Under the pieces are notes generated by a model. That model did not search any database, had not been told where the DNA came from, and saw only the letters and a program-made list of their open reading frames with translations. A stretch of 64,000 bases of DNA, taken from positions 62,001 to 126,000 of the forward strand of contig NZ_RXYB01000001.1 in assembly GCF_008086615.1 (NCBI RefSeq). The letters run 5' to 3'. Shown here piece after piece: positions 34,558 to 44,302 of this stretch. Each line of letters opens with the position of its first letter. The stretch's first letter is position 1. The stretch is from Acetobacterium tundrae. GTDB lineage: Bacteria; Bacillota; Clostridia; Eubacteriales; Eubacteriaceae. The translations under genes were made by a program, and so were the position numbers.

Positions 34558-34941
34558 ATGGGAAAGAAAATTATTAACACTGAAAAAGCACCGGCAGCAA
34601 TCGGTCCTTATGTACAAGCGATTGCAGCCAATGGAACACTTTATGTATCCGGTCAGTTGGGAATTAACATGGAAACAGGCGAAATTCCAGTTGGTGTTGC
34701 TGATCAGGCGCGTTGTTCACTAAAAAACATGTCGGCAATACTGTCAGAAGCAGGAATTGATTACAAAAGCGTTATTAAAACCACTATTTTTCTAACCGAC
34801 ATGGGTGATTTTGGAACGGTTAATGAAGTTTATGGGGAATTTTTCCAGGGCGAAAATCCGGCCCGTTCATGTGTTGCCGTAAAAGCATTACCGAAAGATG
34901 GTAAGGTTGAAATCGAATGTATTGCGGATCTTAATCAATAA
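34558..34941 (+). CDS. ridA: RidA-family imine/enamine deaminase
   Basis: The 127-residue product has APAAIGPYVQA, YVSGQLGI and ENPARSCVAVKALPKD; the Arg in PARS binds the carboxylate of the substrate in RidA proteins. It hydrolyses reactive enamines such as 2-aminoacrylate. That fits the cluster, because diaminopropionate ammonia-lyase encoded 14 kb downstream produces exactly such an intermediate. AAAGGAGAG precedes ATG 34558; the frame upstream lacks a site. It is the first gene of the purine cluster. Confidence 0.93.
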   Translation: MGKKIINTEKAPAAIGPYVQAIAANGTLYVSGQLGINMETGEIPVGVADQARCSLKNMSAILSEAGIDYKSVIKTTIFLTDMGDFGTVNEVYGEFFQGENPARSCVAVKALPKDGKVEIECIADLNQ

Positions 34942-35011
34942 TTAAGGCTATGGAAGTTAGGGTTTCTCGAACTTCCGTGTGTTTTTGATTTTTAGTTGAA
35001 AGGAAAAAAAC

Positions 35012-36340
35012 ATGATATTGCTTGGAGAAGGAACAGTCTTTACCCGAGATGCGAAACGCCCGATGATCGAACACGGTGCGGTTGTCATGGAAGATACAAA
35101 GATTATCGAAGTCGGTGATTTTGAAATGCTTCGTAAAAAATATCCGGAAGCAGACTATGTTGACGCTCATGGCGGCATCATTCATCCGGGTCTGATCAAT
35201 GTCCATCATCATATTTACTCGGCTCTGGCCAGAGGATTAAGCCTGACTGATTTTGCACCAAAAGATTTTCTCGAGGTGCTTGAAGGTCAATGGTTTCGAA
35301 TTGATAAAGGATTAATGAATCCGAATACAAAAGCTTCGGCGGTGGCAACTTACCTGTCCTGTATTCAATATGGCGTGACAACGATTTTTGATCACCATGC
35401 CAGTTATGGTGAAATCGACGGAAGTCTTTCAGTGATTGCAGAGGAAGCCAAACGGTTTGGGGTACGTTCCTGTTTATGTTATGAAGTCAGTGACCGAAAC
35501 GGTCGGGAAGAAATGGAGAAAGCCGTAGCTGAAAATCTCCGTTTTGCACAGGAAGCAAAAAAAGATCCGGATCATCTTACCGCAATGATGGGACTGCACG
35601 CATCCTTTACATTAAGCTCTGAAACCCTTGATTATGTTGTAAACGAAAATGCCGAAAATTTAGGCTACCATATTCATGTCGCTGAAGGCATCGCTGATTT
35701 GGAAGACAGCCTGAACAAGTATGGGCTGCGCACGGTTGAACGATTGTATCAAAAAGGTATTTTGGGTAAAAAAACCCTTGCGGGACATTGCATTCATGTA
35801 AATGATGACGAAGTCAAACGTCTGGCCGAAACGGATACAATGGTCGTGCACAATCCGGAAAGCAATATGGGGAATGCCGTCGGTGCACCGGATATATTAA
35901 AACTTTATAATGAGGGCATTTTATTGGGACTTGGAACAGACGGCTATACCAGCGATATGTTTGAATCCTATAAAGCGGCAAATTGTCTGGTTAAGCATCG
36001 CGCACAGAACCCCGGAGTAGGGTGGACGGAAGTCCCGGAGATGCTGTTTAATAATAATCGCATGATGGCAGAGCGTCATTTTAGCCAAACACTGGGTGTT
36101 TTAAAACCAGGAGCTGTGGCAGATGTTATTGTTATTGATTACGATGCGCCAACCGCAATGAATGAATCAAATATCAATTCACATCTTTTATTTGGAGTCA
36201 ATGGTTCTGATGTTGTCACAACCATTTCGGACGGTATCGTAAGAATGAAAGACCGGGAACTTCAGGGGATGAATAAAAAAGCTCTTCTAACTGAAGTCAG
36301 AGCAGAGGCCGATTCTCTTTGGAAACGGCTGAATGGTTAA
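35012..36340 (+). CDS. ssnA: SsnA-type aminohydrolase
   Basis: The 442-residue amidohydrolase has metal-binding HPGLINVHHHIYS, HIHVAEG, AGHCIHVNDDEV and GLGTDGYTSDM. SsnA is one of the seven proteins (with YgfK, HyuA, XdhD, YgeW, YgeX, YgeY) linked in gut bacteria to anaerobic urate and purine breakdown; it is thought to open a purine-derived ring. GAAAGGAA precedes ATG 35012. It sits 70 bases after ridA and 17 before ygfK. Confidence 0.93.
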   Translation: MILLGEGTVFTRDAKRPMIEHGAVVMEDTKIIEVGDFEMLRKKYPEADYVDAHGGIIHPGLINVHHHIYSALARGLSLTDFAPKDFLEVLEGQWFRIDKGLMNPNTKASAVATYLSCIQYGVTTIFDHHASYGEIDGSLSVIAEEAKRFGVRSCLCYEVSDRNGREEMEKAVAENLRFAQEAKKDPDHLTAMMGLHASFTLSSETLDYVVNENAENLGYHIHVAEGIADLEDSLNKYGLRTVERLYQKGILGKKTLAGHCIHVNDDEVKRLAETDTMVVHNPESNMGNAVGAPDILKLYNEGILLGLGTDGYTSDMFESYKAANCLVKHRAQNPGVGWTEVPEMLFNNNRMMAERHFSQTLGVLKPGAVADVIVIDYDAPTAMNESNINSHLLFGVNGSDVVTTISDGIVRMKDRELQGMNKKALLTEVRAEADSLWKRLNG

Positions 36341-36357
36341 TAATTAGGAGAAAAAAT

Positions 36358-38049
36358 ATGAGCGATGTAATGAATGCAATCCCTTTTGGTCGGTTGATGA
36401 ACCACATTTTAGAAGAATACCGGCTTCATCATACCATTTTCAATGTTTCAAAAATAATTGACTGTACCGCCAATCAGCAGCTTTCCATAATGGGAAGTCA
36501 AATCGAGAACCCCATTGGACCTGCAGCCGGACCGCATACCCAGCTGGCGCAGAACATTGTCGCCTGTTATGCGGCCGGGGGACGATTCTTTGAGTTGAAA
36601 ACGATACAACAGATATATGGCGAAGATCTGGGCATTCCTCGTCCCTGCATTAACTCCAGAGACGAGGCCTATAATGTCGAATGGTCGGCTGAATATTCTG
36701 CTGATAAGGCAATGGAAGAATACATCAAAGCCTGGTATGCACTAAAATTGATCAGCAGGGAATTTGGATTAGGCGATCCGGACGCATTTGTTTTCAACAT
36801 GAGTGTTGGATACAATCTTGAAGGAATTAAGTCTAAAACGGTGGATGACTTTATCGAAGGCTTGAAAAATGCCGGGAATACGTCGATCTGGGCAGAATGC
36901 GAAGCATGGTCTTTAAATAACCTGGCCAGATTCAAAAATATTGACGCCGCTTATGTCGGCCAAATCCCAAGCCAGGTATCCCAATCGGTAACCCTTTCAA
37001 CGATGCACGGGTGCCCGGCGGACGAAATAGAAGCGATTACCAGTTATTTAATTGAAGAAAAGCGCTTATATACCTGTGTGAAATGCAATCCGACTTTGCT
37101 GGGTTATGAGCTGGTACGAAAAACACTGGACAAAATGGGTTATGACTATATTGCGGTGGATGATCAACAGTTCAAGGTTGATCTTCAGTTTAACCAGGCG
37201 GTATCGATGCTGTCACGCCTTCAGAATAAGGCCAAAGCAATCGGTCTGGATTTTGGGGTCAAGCTATCCAATACCTTGCCGGTGAAAGTAAACAACAATG
37301 AGCTGCCAGGGGAACAGATGTATATGTCAGGTAAATCCCTGTACCCCTTAACCATTATGGTGGCAGAAAAAATTTCGGAAGCCTTTGACGGAAAAATGCT
37401 GATTTCCTACAGCGGCGGTGTTGACAAAGATAATGTTGCGGAAATCTTTCAATGCGGTATCTGGCCGATTACGGTATGCACTGTTCTTTTAAAAGGGCTG
37501 GGTCTGGATCAGATGGCAGTGATTTCTGAAAAACTGTCCGGCTTTTCATCGAGCGAAGAACGGCTTACGGATATAAAAAGCGTCAAAGACATCGTTGGCA
37601 ATGTGACCACAGATAAACATTACATCAAAAGTGAGGCGGCCCGTAAAAAATACAATGAATCCCCTGGTTTCACCAATCAGCGCGATGACAGTATTTACTG
37701 TAAAGCCTTATGCAAAAACTGCGTTCGTGCCTGTCCCAACAGAGCAAACGAAATCGTCGAGCTTGTGGATACCAAACTCATTGTTCACATTGATGGAAGC
37801 TGTAATGAATGCGGCAATTGTGCCTGCAACTGCGTTGAGCCTTGTCAACCCTATCTGGATCGACTGACTTTCTTCGACAGTGGAGCTGATTTCCATCAAA
37901 GCAAAAACCAGGGATTCTGTCAGCTGGGCGATCAATGGCTGGTTCGCTGGGAAAACACAGAAAGTCAGATGGAATTTGACAGCCTTCCGGAAACGCTAAA
38001 AGGAGTTGTGGGTGCATTTAATGAACAGCATCCATACTATTTAATATGA
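36358..38049 (+). CDS. ygfK: YgfK-like iron-sulfur oxidoreductase, short form
   Basis: The 563-residue protein starts MSDVMNAIPFGRLMNHILEE and has a dihydroorotate dehydrogenase-like barrel (ENPIGPAAGPHTQLAQNI, TLSTMHGCPADEIE, KLSNTLPV, SYSGGVDKDN) and a C-terminal two-cluster ferredoxin (CKALCKNCVRACP, CNECGNCACNC). E. coli YgfK is about 1030 residues and adds an FAD/NAD(P)H-binding glutamate-synthase-like part; no dinucleotide-binding GxGxxG is present here. Electrons probably come from a separate protein. AGGAG precedes ATG 36358; the stop overlaps hyuA as ATGA. Confidence 0.9.
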   Translation: MSDVMNAIPFGRLMNHILEEYRLHHTIFNVSKIIDCTANQQLSIMGSQIENPIGPAAGPHTQLAQNIVACYAAGGRFFELKTIQQIYGEDLGIPRPCINSRDEAYNVEWSAEYSADKAMEEYIKAWYALKLISREFGLGDPDAFVFNMSVGYNLEGIKSKTVDDFIEGLKNAGNTSIWAECEAWSLNNLARFKNIDAAYVGQIPSQVSQSVTLSTMHGCPADEIEAITSYLIEEKRLYTCVKCNPTLLGYELVRKTLDKMGYDYIAVDDQQFKVDLQFNQAVSMLSRLQNKAKAIGLDFGVKLSNTLPVKVNNNELPGEQMYMSGKSLYPLTIMVAEKISEAFDGKMLISYSGGVDKDNVAEIFQCGIWPITVCTVLLKGLGLDQMAVISEKLSGFSSSEERLTDIKSVKDIVGNVTTDKHYIKSEAARKKYNESPGFTNQRDDSIYCKALCKNCVRACPNRANEIVELVDTKLIVHIDGSCNECGNCACNCVEPCQPYLDRLTFFDSGADFHQSKNQGFCQLGDQWLVRWENTESQMEFDSLPETLKGVVGAFNEQHPYYLI

Positions 38050-39395
38050 TTATCATTAAAAATGGGGATCTTGTCTCAGACGCGGTCACCCAGGGAGATA
38101 TTGCGGTAGACGGGAATAAGATCGTTCGCATTGCTTCGCATATTGAACCAACAGAAGACGATCGGGTTGTGGATGCATCAGGCTGTTATGTTTTTCCGGG
38201 GTTTATTGATGCCCACACCCATTTCGCAATGAAAAACGCCATGACAACAACCGCGGATGATTTTCAATCCGGCACGAAGGCGGCGGTTCTCGGCGGAACG
38301 ACAACCATCATTAATTTTGCTTCACCCTCTGAAACCGGCTCACTGGTTGAAGGATTCAATGAATCCCTAGCGAAGGCTCAGGGCGTTTCCAGCTGCAACT
38401 ACCGTTTTCATATGGAAATCACCCATTTTGATAAAAAGGTGGAAACCGAAATAAAAGCGATGAAACAGCTTGGAGTGACTTCCTTTAAAGTCTATCTGGC
38501 CTATGGGTTTCGTTTAATGGATGATGATATTTACCGCAGTCTGGAAGCCGTGAAGGCGGTTGGCGGCGTACTGGGCGCGCATTGTGAGAATGGTTATCTC
38601 ATTGATGTGCTTACCGAAAAATGCCGGATCCGGGGTGAATTGTCACCTGCCTCTCACCCTCTGTGCCATACGGCTGAAATTGAGGCAGAGGCCATCAACC
38701 GGCTGGCGACGATTGGAAAAATGGTGGATTATCCGGTCCATGTGGTTCATTTGAGTTCTCAAGCAGGGCTTGAAGAAATCAGACAAGCAAGAGCATCCGG
38801 CATACAGATAACGGTTGAAACCTGTCCGCAATATCTGCTGCTGGACGATTCCTGTTATCACTTGCCGGGGTTTGAGTCGGCAAAATTCATGTTTTCACCA
38901 CCAGCTCGGAGTCGGGCAGATCAGATTGCTTTACGTCAGGCCGTTGTGAATGGCGAAATTCAGACGATTGCAACGGATCATTGCAGTTATAATTTTGACG
39001 GACAGAAGACACTGGGACGCGATGATTTTACCAAGGTCCCCAATGGCATTCCCGGTGTGCAACAGCGTGTGTCTTTGATGTATACTCTGTTTCATGAAAC
39101 CGAAGGCCTGGGTCCGGTTCAGCTGGTACGACTGTTAAGTGAAAATCCGGCCAGGCTCTATGGCCTGTATCCTCAAAAGGGGGTACTGGCAGTGGGCAGC
39201 GATGCCGACTTGGTGATCTACAAAAAAGACGGTGAATCGGTCATTAAAGCAGAGAACCAGGCTGAGAATGTGGACTACACCCCTTATGAGGGCTTTAAGG
39301 TAAATGGTTGTGTCAAGGATGTCTTCCTGAATGGTGACCAGGTTGTTGTAAACGATAAGCTTATTGTGAAAAACAACGGTGTTTATGCGAAATAA
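38046..39395 (+). CDS. hyuA: Dihydropyrimidinase/hydantoinase HyuA
   Basis: The 449-residue cyclic amidohydrolase has DAHTHFAM, the carboxylated-lysine region TSFKVYLAYGF, GAHCENG, VHVVHLSS and IATDHCSYN, giving a complete binuclear metal site. Homologous to E. coli HyuA (YgeZ, phenylhydantoinase), it should open an imide or hydantoin ring formed during purine breakdown. It overlaps ygfK by ATGA and is 11 bases from xdhD. Confidence 0.93.
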   Translation: MIIIKNGDLVSDAVTQGDIAVDGNKIVRIASHIEPTEDDRVVDASGCYVFPGFIDAHTHFAMKNAMTTTADDFQSGTKAAVLGGTTTIINFASPSETGSLVEGFNESLAKAQGVSSCNYRFHMEITHFDKKVETEIKAMKQLGVTSFKVYLAYGFRLMDDDIYRSLEAVKAVGGVLGAHCENGYLIDVLTEKCRIRGELSPASHPLCHTAEIEAEAINRLATIGKMVDYPVHVVHLSSQAGLEEIRQARASGIQITVETCPQYLLLDDSCYHLPGFESAKFMFSPPARSRADQIALRQAVVNGEIQTIATDHCSYNFDGQKTLGRDDFTKVPNGIPGVQQRVSLMYTLFHETEGLGPVQLVRLLSENPARLYGLYPQKGVLAVGSDADLVIYKKDGESVIKAENQAENVDYTPYEGFKVNGCVKDVFLNGDQVVVNDKLIVKNNGVYAK

Positions 39396-39406
39396 GGAGA
39401 AAAACA

Positions 39407-41959
39407 ATGTATCAGATTAAAGTTAATGGAAAGATGTACGAATCTGAAAAAGATACGGTACTTCTGGATTTTCTGAGAGATGAACTGCATCTGACCGGTA
39501 CAAAAGATGGCTGCAGCGAAGGCGCCTGTGGGGCTTGCACCGTTATCATTGACGGCCGGAAAACAAAAATCTGTGTTGGTAAGTTATCCAAATATGAAGG
39601 CAAGACGGTGGTAACAATTGAAGGTTTGTCCCAGTATGAAAAGGATGTTTATGTGTATGCCTTCGGTGAAGCCGGAGCCGTTCAATGCGGTTTCTGTATC
39701 CCGGGGATGGTCATGAGTGCAAAATCCTTGCTGGATGAAAACCTGAATCCGACTCCTGATGAAGTGAAAGCTGCAATCCACGGCAATATCTGCCGATGCA
39801 CCGGTTATGTCAAGATCGAAGAGGCAATCATGCTTGCCGCCAAGTTGTTCAGAGAAGATCTGCCGATTCCTAAAAAAATTGAAGCGGCCGGTATCGGAAA
39901 ACGGGTTCACCGGGTTGATGCAAAAGAAAAGGTTCTTGGAACCGGCCAGTATGTGGATGACGTTGTGGTAGCAGGTATGATTTATGCAAAAGCCCTCCGA
40001 ACAAAATATCCCCGGGCCCGGGTGGAAAAAATTGATATTTCAAAGGCCAAGGCTCACCCGGATTGTGTTGAGGTTTTACTGGCTGAGGATGTGCCTTATA
40101 ATAAAACCGGCCATATTGTTCCAGACTGGGATGTGCTGATTCCCAAGGGCGACATCACCCGATATATCGGCGATGCCCTGGCCCTTGTTGCAACCAGGCA
40201 TAAAGAAACCCTTGATGAGGTTTTGAGTTTGATTGAAGTGGCATATACCGAGCTGGTACCAATGTTGTCGCCAGAAGAGGCGTTAAAACCGGATGCACCG
40301 AAGATTCATGAAAAAGGAAATATTCTTGATGTAGAGGAAGTAAATCGCGGGAATGTGGATGCGGCGATTGCCAATTCAAAATATGTGGTAACCCGGCATT
40401 ATTCCACTCCACAAACGGACCATGCCTTTATGGAACCGGAATGTGCCATTGCGATTCCCGAAGGGGACGATCATTATATGCTGTTAACCGGATCCCAGGG
40501 AATCTATGACGAACAGCATGAGGTTTCCCGGATGCTGAAACTGCCGGCTGAAAATATCCGCAGTCAAAGCAAACTCGTCGGGGGCGGATTTGGCGGAAAA
40601 GAGGATATGAGTGTTCAGCATCATGCGGCGTTAATGGCCTGGAAAACAGGTAAGCCGGTGAAAGTGCAGTTCTCGCGACAGGAAAGTCTGAATATCCATG
40701 TGAAACGTCATGCCATGGAAATGGATATCACAACCGCCTGTGATGAGGAAGGGAATCTCACTGCCAGCAAGGTTGTCATCGTCTCGGACTGTGGTGCTTA
40801 TGCTTCGTTAGGCGGACCGGTTCTGCAACGAGCATGCACCCACTCCGGCGGACCCTATCATTACGATAATTTCGCCGTTAAAGGGACCTGCGTCTATACC
40901 AATAACGTTCCTGGTGGTGCCTTCCGTGGCTTTGGAGTAACCCAAAGCGCCTTTGCACAGGAAGTAAACATTGATCTGCTTGCGGAAATGGCGGGAATGG
41001 ATCCCTGGGCATTCCGTTATAAAAATGCCATCCGTTCCGGGGAATCATTGCCAAACGGTCAGATCGCCGGTGACGAAACGGCCATGGTTGAGTGCCTAGA
41101 GGCGGTTAAGGATGCTTATTACAGCAGCCCCCGGACGGGTTTGGGTGTTTGCATGAAAAACAGTGGCATCGGTGTTGGTTTGCCGGATATCGGTAGAATG
41201 AAGCTGGTGGTCATTGATGGCATCGTTCATATCCGCACATCGGCGGCCTGCATCGGTCAGGGAATCGGCACGGTGGTGCTGCAGATTCTCTGTGAAACAA
41301 CCGGACTGAAATACGATCAGGTATTTGTTGAAGCACCCGATACATTATTGACACCGGATTCTGGCACAACCACTGCATCGCGTCAGACCCTGTTTACCGG
41401 TGAGGCAACCCGTCTGGCAGGTCTGAAATTAAACGAAGCTTTAAAGGAAGATTCACTTGAAGAACTCAATGGCCAGGAATTCTATGCCGAATATTTTGGA
41501 CAGACAGATCCCATGGGTTCGGATAAACCCCATCCCGTCAGCCATATCGCTTACGGATATGCGGCAGGGGTGGCGAAAATTGGGGACGACATGAAGATCA
41601 GCAAATTTACTGCGGCCTATGATGTCGGTCAGATCATCAATCCTCAGGCTTGTGAAGGTCAGGGTGAAGGCGGAATTCTAATGGGTATGGGCTTTGCTGT
41701 AACAGAAGATTTTATCATGGATAAAGGTTATGTAAAAAGCAAGTATGGAACATTGGGTCTGCTTCGTGCAAAACAACGCCCGGAACTCCAGGTGAAGCTG
41801 GTTGAAAAGGCAAACAAGCAGGGTCTGGCGTATGGTGCAAAAGGGGTTGGCGAAATCAGCAGTATTCCCGCTGCACCGGCCATTGCAAATGCCTACCGTC
41901 GTATCGATGGTGAAGAAAGACTGTCACTGCCGATTCAGCATACCGCTTATAAAAAGTAA
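39407..41959 (+). CDS. xdhD: XdhD-type molybdenum hydroxylase
   Basis: The 850-residue protein fuses a plant-type [2Fe-2S] domain (CSEGACGACTVII), a second cluster domain (CGFCIPGMVMS, HGNICRCTGY) and the molybdenum catalytic domain (about 165-850; GGGFGGKEDMSVQHH, GAFRGFGVTQ, and GVGEISSIPAAPA with the catalytic Glu). There is no FAD domain, as in XdhD of E. coli. With YqeB and MocA nearby it is probably a selenium-dependent hydroxylase acting on a purine. AAGGAG precedes ATG 39407. Confidence 0.93.
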   Translation: MYQIKVNGKMYESEKDTVLLDFLRDELHLTGTKDGCSEGACGACTVIIDGRKTKICVGKLSKYEGKTVVTIEGLSQYEKDVYVYAFGEAGAVQCGFCIPGMVMSAKSLLDENLNPTPDEVKAAIHGNICRCTGYVKIEEAIMLAAKLFREDLPIPKKIEAAGIGKRVHRVDAKEKVLGTGQYVDDVVVAGMIYAKALRTKYPRARVEKIDISKAKAHPDCVEVLLAEDVPYNKTGHIVPDWDVLIPKGDITRYIGDALALVATRHKETLDEVLSLIEVAYTELVPMLSPEEALKPDAPKIHEKGNILDVEEVNRGNVDAAIANSKYVVTRHYSTPQTDHAFMEPECAIAIPEGDDHYMLLTGSQGIYDEQHEVSRMLKLPAENIRSQSKLVGGGFGGKEDMSVQHHAALMAWKTGKPVKVQFSRQESLNIHVKRHAMEMDITTACDEEGNLTASKVVIVSDCGAYASLGGPVLQRACTHSGGPYHYDNFAVKGTCVYTNNVPGGAFRGFGVTQSAFAQEVNIDLLAEMAGMDPWAFRYKNAIRSGESLPNGQIAGDETAMVECLEAVKDAYYSSPRTGLGVCMKNSGIGVGLPDIGRMKLVVIDGIVHIRTSAACIGQGIGTVVLQILCETTGLKYDQVFVEAPDTLLTPDSGTTTASRQTLFTGEATRLAGLKLNEALKEDSLEELNGQEFYAEYFGQTDPMGSDKPHPVSHIAYGYAAGVAKIGDDMKISKFTAAYDVGQIINPQACEGQGEGGILMGMGFAVTEDFIMDKGYVKSKYGTLGLLRAKQRPELQVKLVEKANKQGLAYGAKGVGEISSIPAAPAIANAYRRIDGEERLSLPIQHTAYKK

Positions 41960-42021
41960 GCGGTTAGAGAAACGTTTAATAAAGCATTTCAAAAATAACT
42001 ACTTTCTAAGGAGAAAAAATT

Positions 42022-43383
42022 ATGAACCAGGAAATTAAGGATAAAAGACAATTGATTTATGAGCTTGATGGAAAACCGCCTCTGGGAACAGCAATTCCCT
42101 TAGGGCTGCAGCACGTGCTCGCCATGTTTGTCGGTAACGTAACTCCGGTCATTATTATATCGGGTGCTTTGCATCTCCCGTTGGAGCAGACAGCATTTCT
42201 GATACAGTGCGCCATGTTTGTTGCAGGTATCGCTTCATTGATCCAGGCTTATCCAATCGGACCTGTCGGAGCAAGATTGCCAATTATTATGGGTACCAGT
42301 TTTGGATTCCTGGCAGTGTGTCTGTCAATAGCCGAAAGATACGGGCTGCCTGGCGTTTTAGGTGCTGCCTTGGTAGGTGGTGTATTTCAGATATTTCTGG
42401 GTTTTAGTCTTAAATACATCAGAAAATTTTTCCCGTCGATCGTCACCGGAGTTGTGCTGATCACAATAGGTGTGTCACTTATCGGAACAGGAATGAAATA
42501 CTTCGCCGGTGGTGTTGGTGCCAATGACTTCGGATCATGGCAGAACATTCTGCTTGGAACCATAGTCATTATAACCATCATAGGGGTGCAGTATTTTACT
42601 AAGGGACTTGCAAGCAAATCATCAATTCTGATCGGTCTTATTGTTGGCTATATCGTTGCGATACCGCTCGGAAAAATAAGCTTTGATTCAATCGCTGCAG
42701 CAAGCTGGGTATCATTACCAATACCGATGCAGTTTGGATTTGAATTCCATCTGGATGCCATCATAGCAATTTGTGTCATCTACATTGTTTCCACTATCGA
42801 AACGGTTGGGAATGTCTGCGGTATCACTGCCGGGGGAATCGGAAGACCTGCTACCGAAAAGGAAATTTCCGGATCTGTCATGGCTGACGGTATTGCTTCC
42901 ATCTTCGCGGCATTCTTCAATGTTCTGCCAAGCACATCATACGGACAGAATGTTGGCATAATTACGATGACTAAGGTTGTCAACAGATTCACGATTGCTA
43001 CCGGAGCCATATTCCTGATCATCTGCGGACTGTTCCCTAAAATCGGATCAGTGATCGCGTTAATGCCACCCAGTGTTTTAGGAGGCGCCGCTGTTATGAT
43101 GTTCACCATGTTGATCGTAAGCGGAGTAAACCAGGTTACAGAACAGCCGCTGAAGGGCAGAAATGCAACAATTCTGGCAGCATCGCTTGGTTTAGGCGTA
43201 GGATTTGCACTTGTTCCAACGGCAGCACAGTACTTCGATCCAACCGTAAAGATGTTATTTGAAGGTTCTGGCGTTGCAATAGCAGCTGCAGTTGCGGTAT
43301 TCCTTAACATAATCCTGCCTCAAGACAAACCGGATGTTAAGAAAGAAGAATTGCAATCTGCAGAACCTGTTGATGCACGGTAG
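42022..43383 (+). CDS. NCS2-family purine/xanthine permease
   Basis: The 453-residue carrier has about 14 membrane segments and NCS2 motifs: GLQHVLAMFVGNVTP near residue 29, the QTVGNVCGITAGG-like ETVGNVCGITAGGIGRP near 263 and PSTSYGQNVGIITMT near 302. It should bring xanthine or uric acid into the cell by ion symport. AAGGAG precedes ATG 42022. Its position between xdhD and mocA supports purine uptake. Confidence 0.92.
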   Translation: MNQEIKDKRQLIYELDGKPPLGTAIPLGLQHVLAMFVGNVTPVIIISGALHLPLEQTAFLIQCAMFVAGIASLIQAYPIGPVGARLPIIMGTSFGFLAVCLSIAERYGLPGVLGAALVGGVFQIFLGFSLKYIRKFFPSIVTGVVLITIGVSLIGTGMKYFAGGVGANDFGSWQNILLGTIVIITIIGVQYFTKGLASKSSILIGLIVGYIVAIPLGKISFDSIAAASWVSLPIPMQFGFEFHLDAIIAICVIYIVSTIETVGNVCGITAGGIGRPATEKEISGSVMADGIASIFAAFFNVLPSTSYGQNVGIITMTKVVNRFTIATGAIFLIICGLFPKIGSVIALMPPSVLGGAAVMMFTMLIVSGVNQVTEQPLKGRNATILAASLGLGVGFALVPTAAQYFDPTVKMLFEGSGVAIAAAVAVFLNIILPQDKPDVKKEELQSAEPVDAR

Positions 43384-43441
43384 CGTACACTAATTCTTCA
43401 GGATGTTTCTGTAAAAGATAGAAATGAAGGAGGTGATGGTG

Positions 43442-44032
43442 GTGAGATTCTTAAGAGTGATTATCATGGCCTCGGGTTTGAGCAGACGCTTTGGCACAAA
43501 TAAGCTTTTTGCTCCAGTGAATGGGCAGCCGATGTATTGTTCTGTTTTGAATAATGTCAGTACTTTCTTCAAAAATCATCCCGATGCGGGCATCGGCATT
43601 GTTGTTTCAGCTTATGAAGAAATTCTTCGGGAAGCCGATCAACTGGGTCTGACAGCTATTGACAATGCTAATCCTGAAGAAGGCCAAGCCAATTCAATCA
43701 AAATCGGATTGGCTTGGCCTTTAAAAGATGATTTTGTGAAGCATGAAGCGGCTGTTTTCTTGACAGCCGATCAGCCATGGTTAAGACCTGAAACATTATC
43801 CGATTTTATGTTGGCGGCAAGATCAACACCGGCTGGTTTTCTGTGTGCATCTGCTAAAGAGGTATCAGGCAGTCCGGTAAGTTTCGATCAGAAATATTAT
43901 CCTGAACTCTTTGATTTAACAGGAGACGGCGGTGGAAAAGCCGTTATGAAAAGGCATCTTGAGGATGTTGACTATTTTGATATCAATAGCAACGAATTAA
44001 GGGATGTTGATGTTCCCCAGGATATCGTTTAA
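43442..44032 (+). CDS. mocA: MocA-like molybdenum cofactor nucleotidyltransferase
   Basis: The product has the nucleotidyltransferase signature IIMASGLSRRFGTNKL and the LTADQPWL metal-binding segment. MocA-type enzymes turn molybdopterin into its cytosine dinucleotide, the form used by XdhD-like hydroxylases; the E. coli cluster has YgfJ in the same role. AAGGAGG lies at 43427; I take GTG 43442 with eight-base spacing, but GTG 43439 or ATG 43436 are possible. It ends the ridA-mocA operon. Confidence 0.88.
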   Translation: MRFLRVIIMASGLSRRFGTNKLFAPVNGQPMYCSVLNNVSTFFKNHPDAGIGIVVSAYEEILREADQLGLTAIDNANPEEGQANSIKIGLAWPLKDDFVKHEAAVFLTADQPWLRPETLSDFMLAARSTPAGFLCASAKEVSGSPVSFDQKYYPELFDLTGDGGGKAVMKRHLEDVDYFDINSNELRDVDVPQDIV

Positions 44033-44138
44033 CCGAAAAAAATAGTAAACGTTAAACATCCCGGTATGAATGGAGAATTGGGTCATAACGATCAGGTCAT
44101 TATGATACTTAATTTAAAAAAAAGTTTGCAAAATTCTC

Positions 44139-44167
44139 TTGACTTTATTGAGCAATGAGAGTATATT
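44139..44167 (+). promoter_or_regulatory. Promoter of ygeW
   Basis: TTGACT (44139-44144) and TATATT (44162-44167), 17 bases apart. Confidence 0.8.
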
Positions 44168-44204
44168 ATTGGTAAGTGATAAATATCTATCACTTACCAA
44201 TAAT
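44165..44204. promoter_or_regulatory. Perfect 17-bp inverted repeat, operator of ygeW
   Basis: ATTATTGGTAAGTGATA and TATCACTTACCAATAAT are perfect complements separated by AATATC. No T tract follows, so this is not a terminator. It overlaps the -10 box and the expected transcription start, the place for a repressor. The YheO/DauR-like protein encoded at 48.1 kb is the nearest candidate. Confidence 0.75.
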
Positions 44205-44302
44205 TAGTTATCACATTTTAAGTTTTGTGTTAAAGCTAACCTCACAGTTGCCAGATGAGTTCAGAAAAAAAATATAATATTTATATTAAAGGAGAAAACA
44301 CA

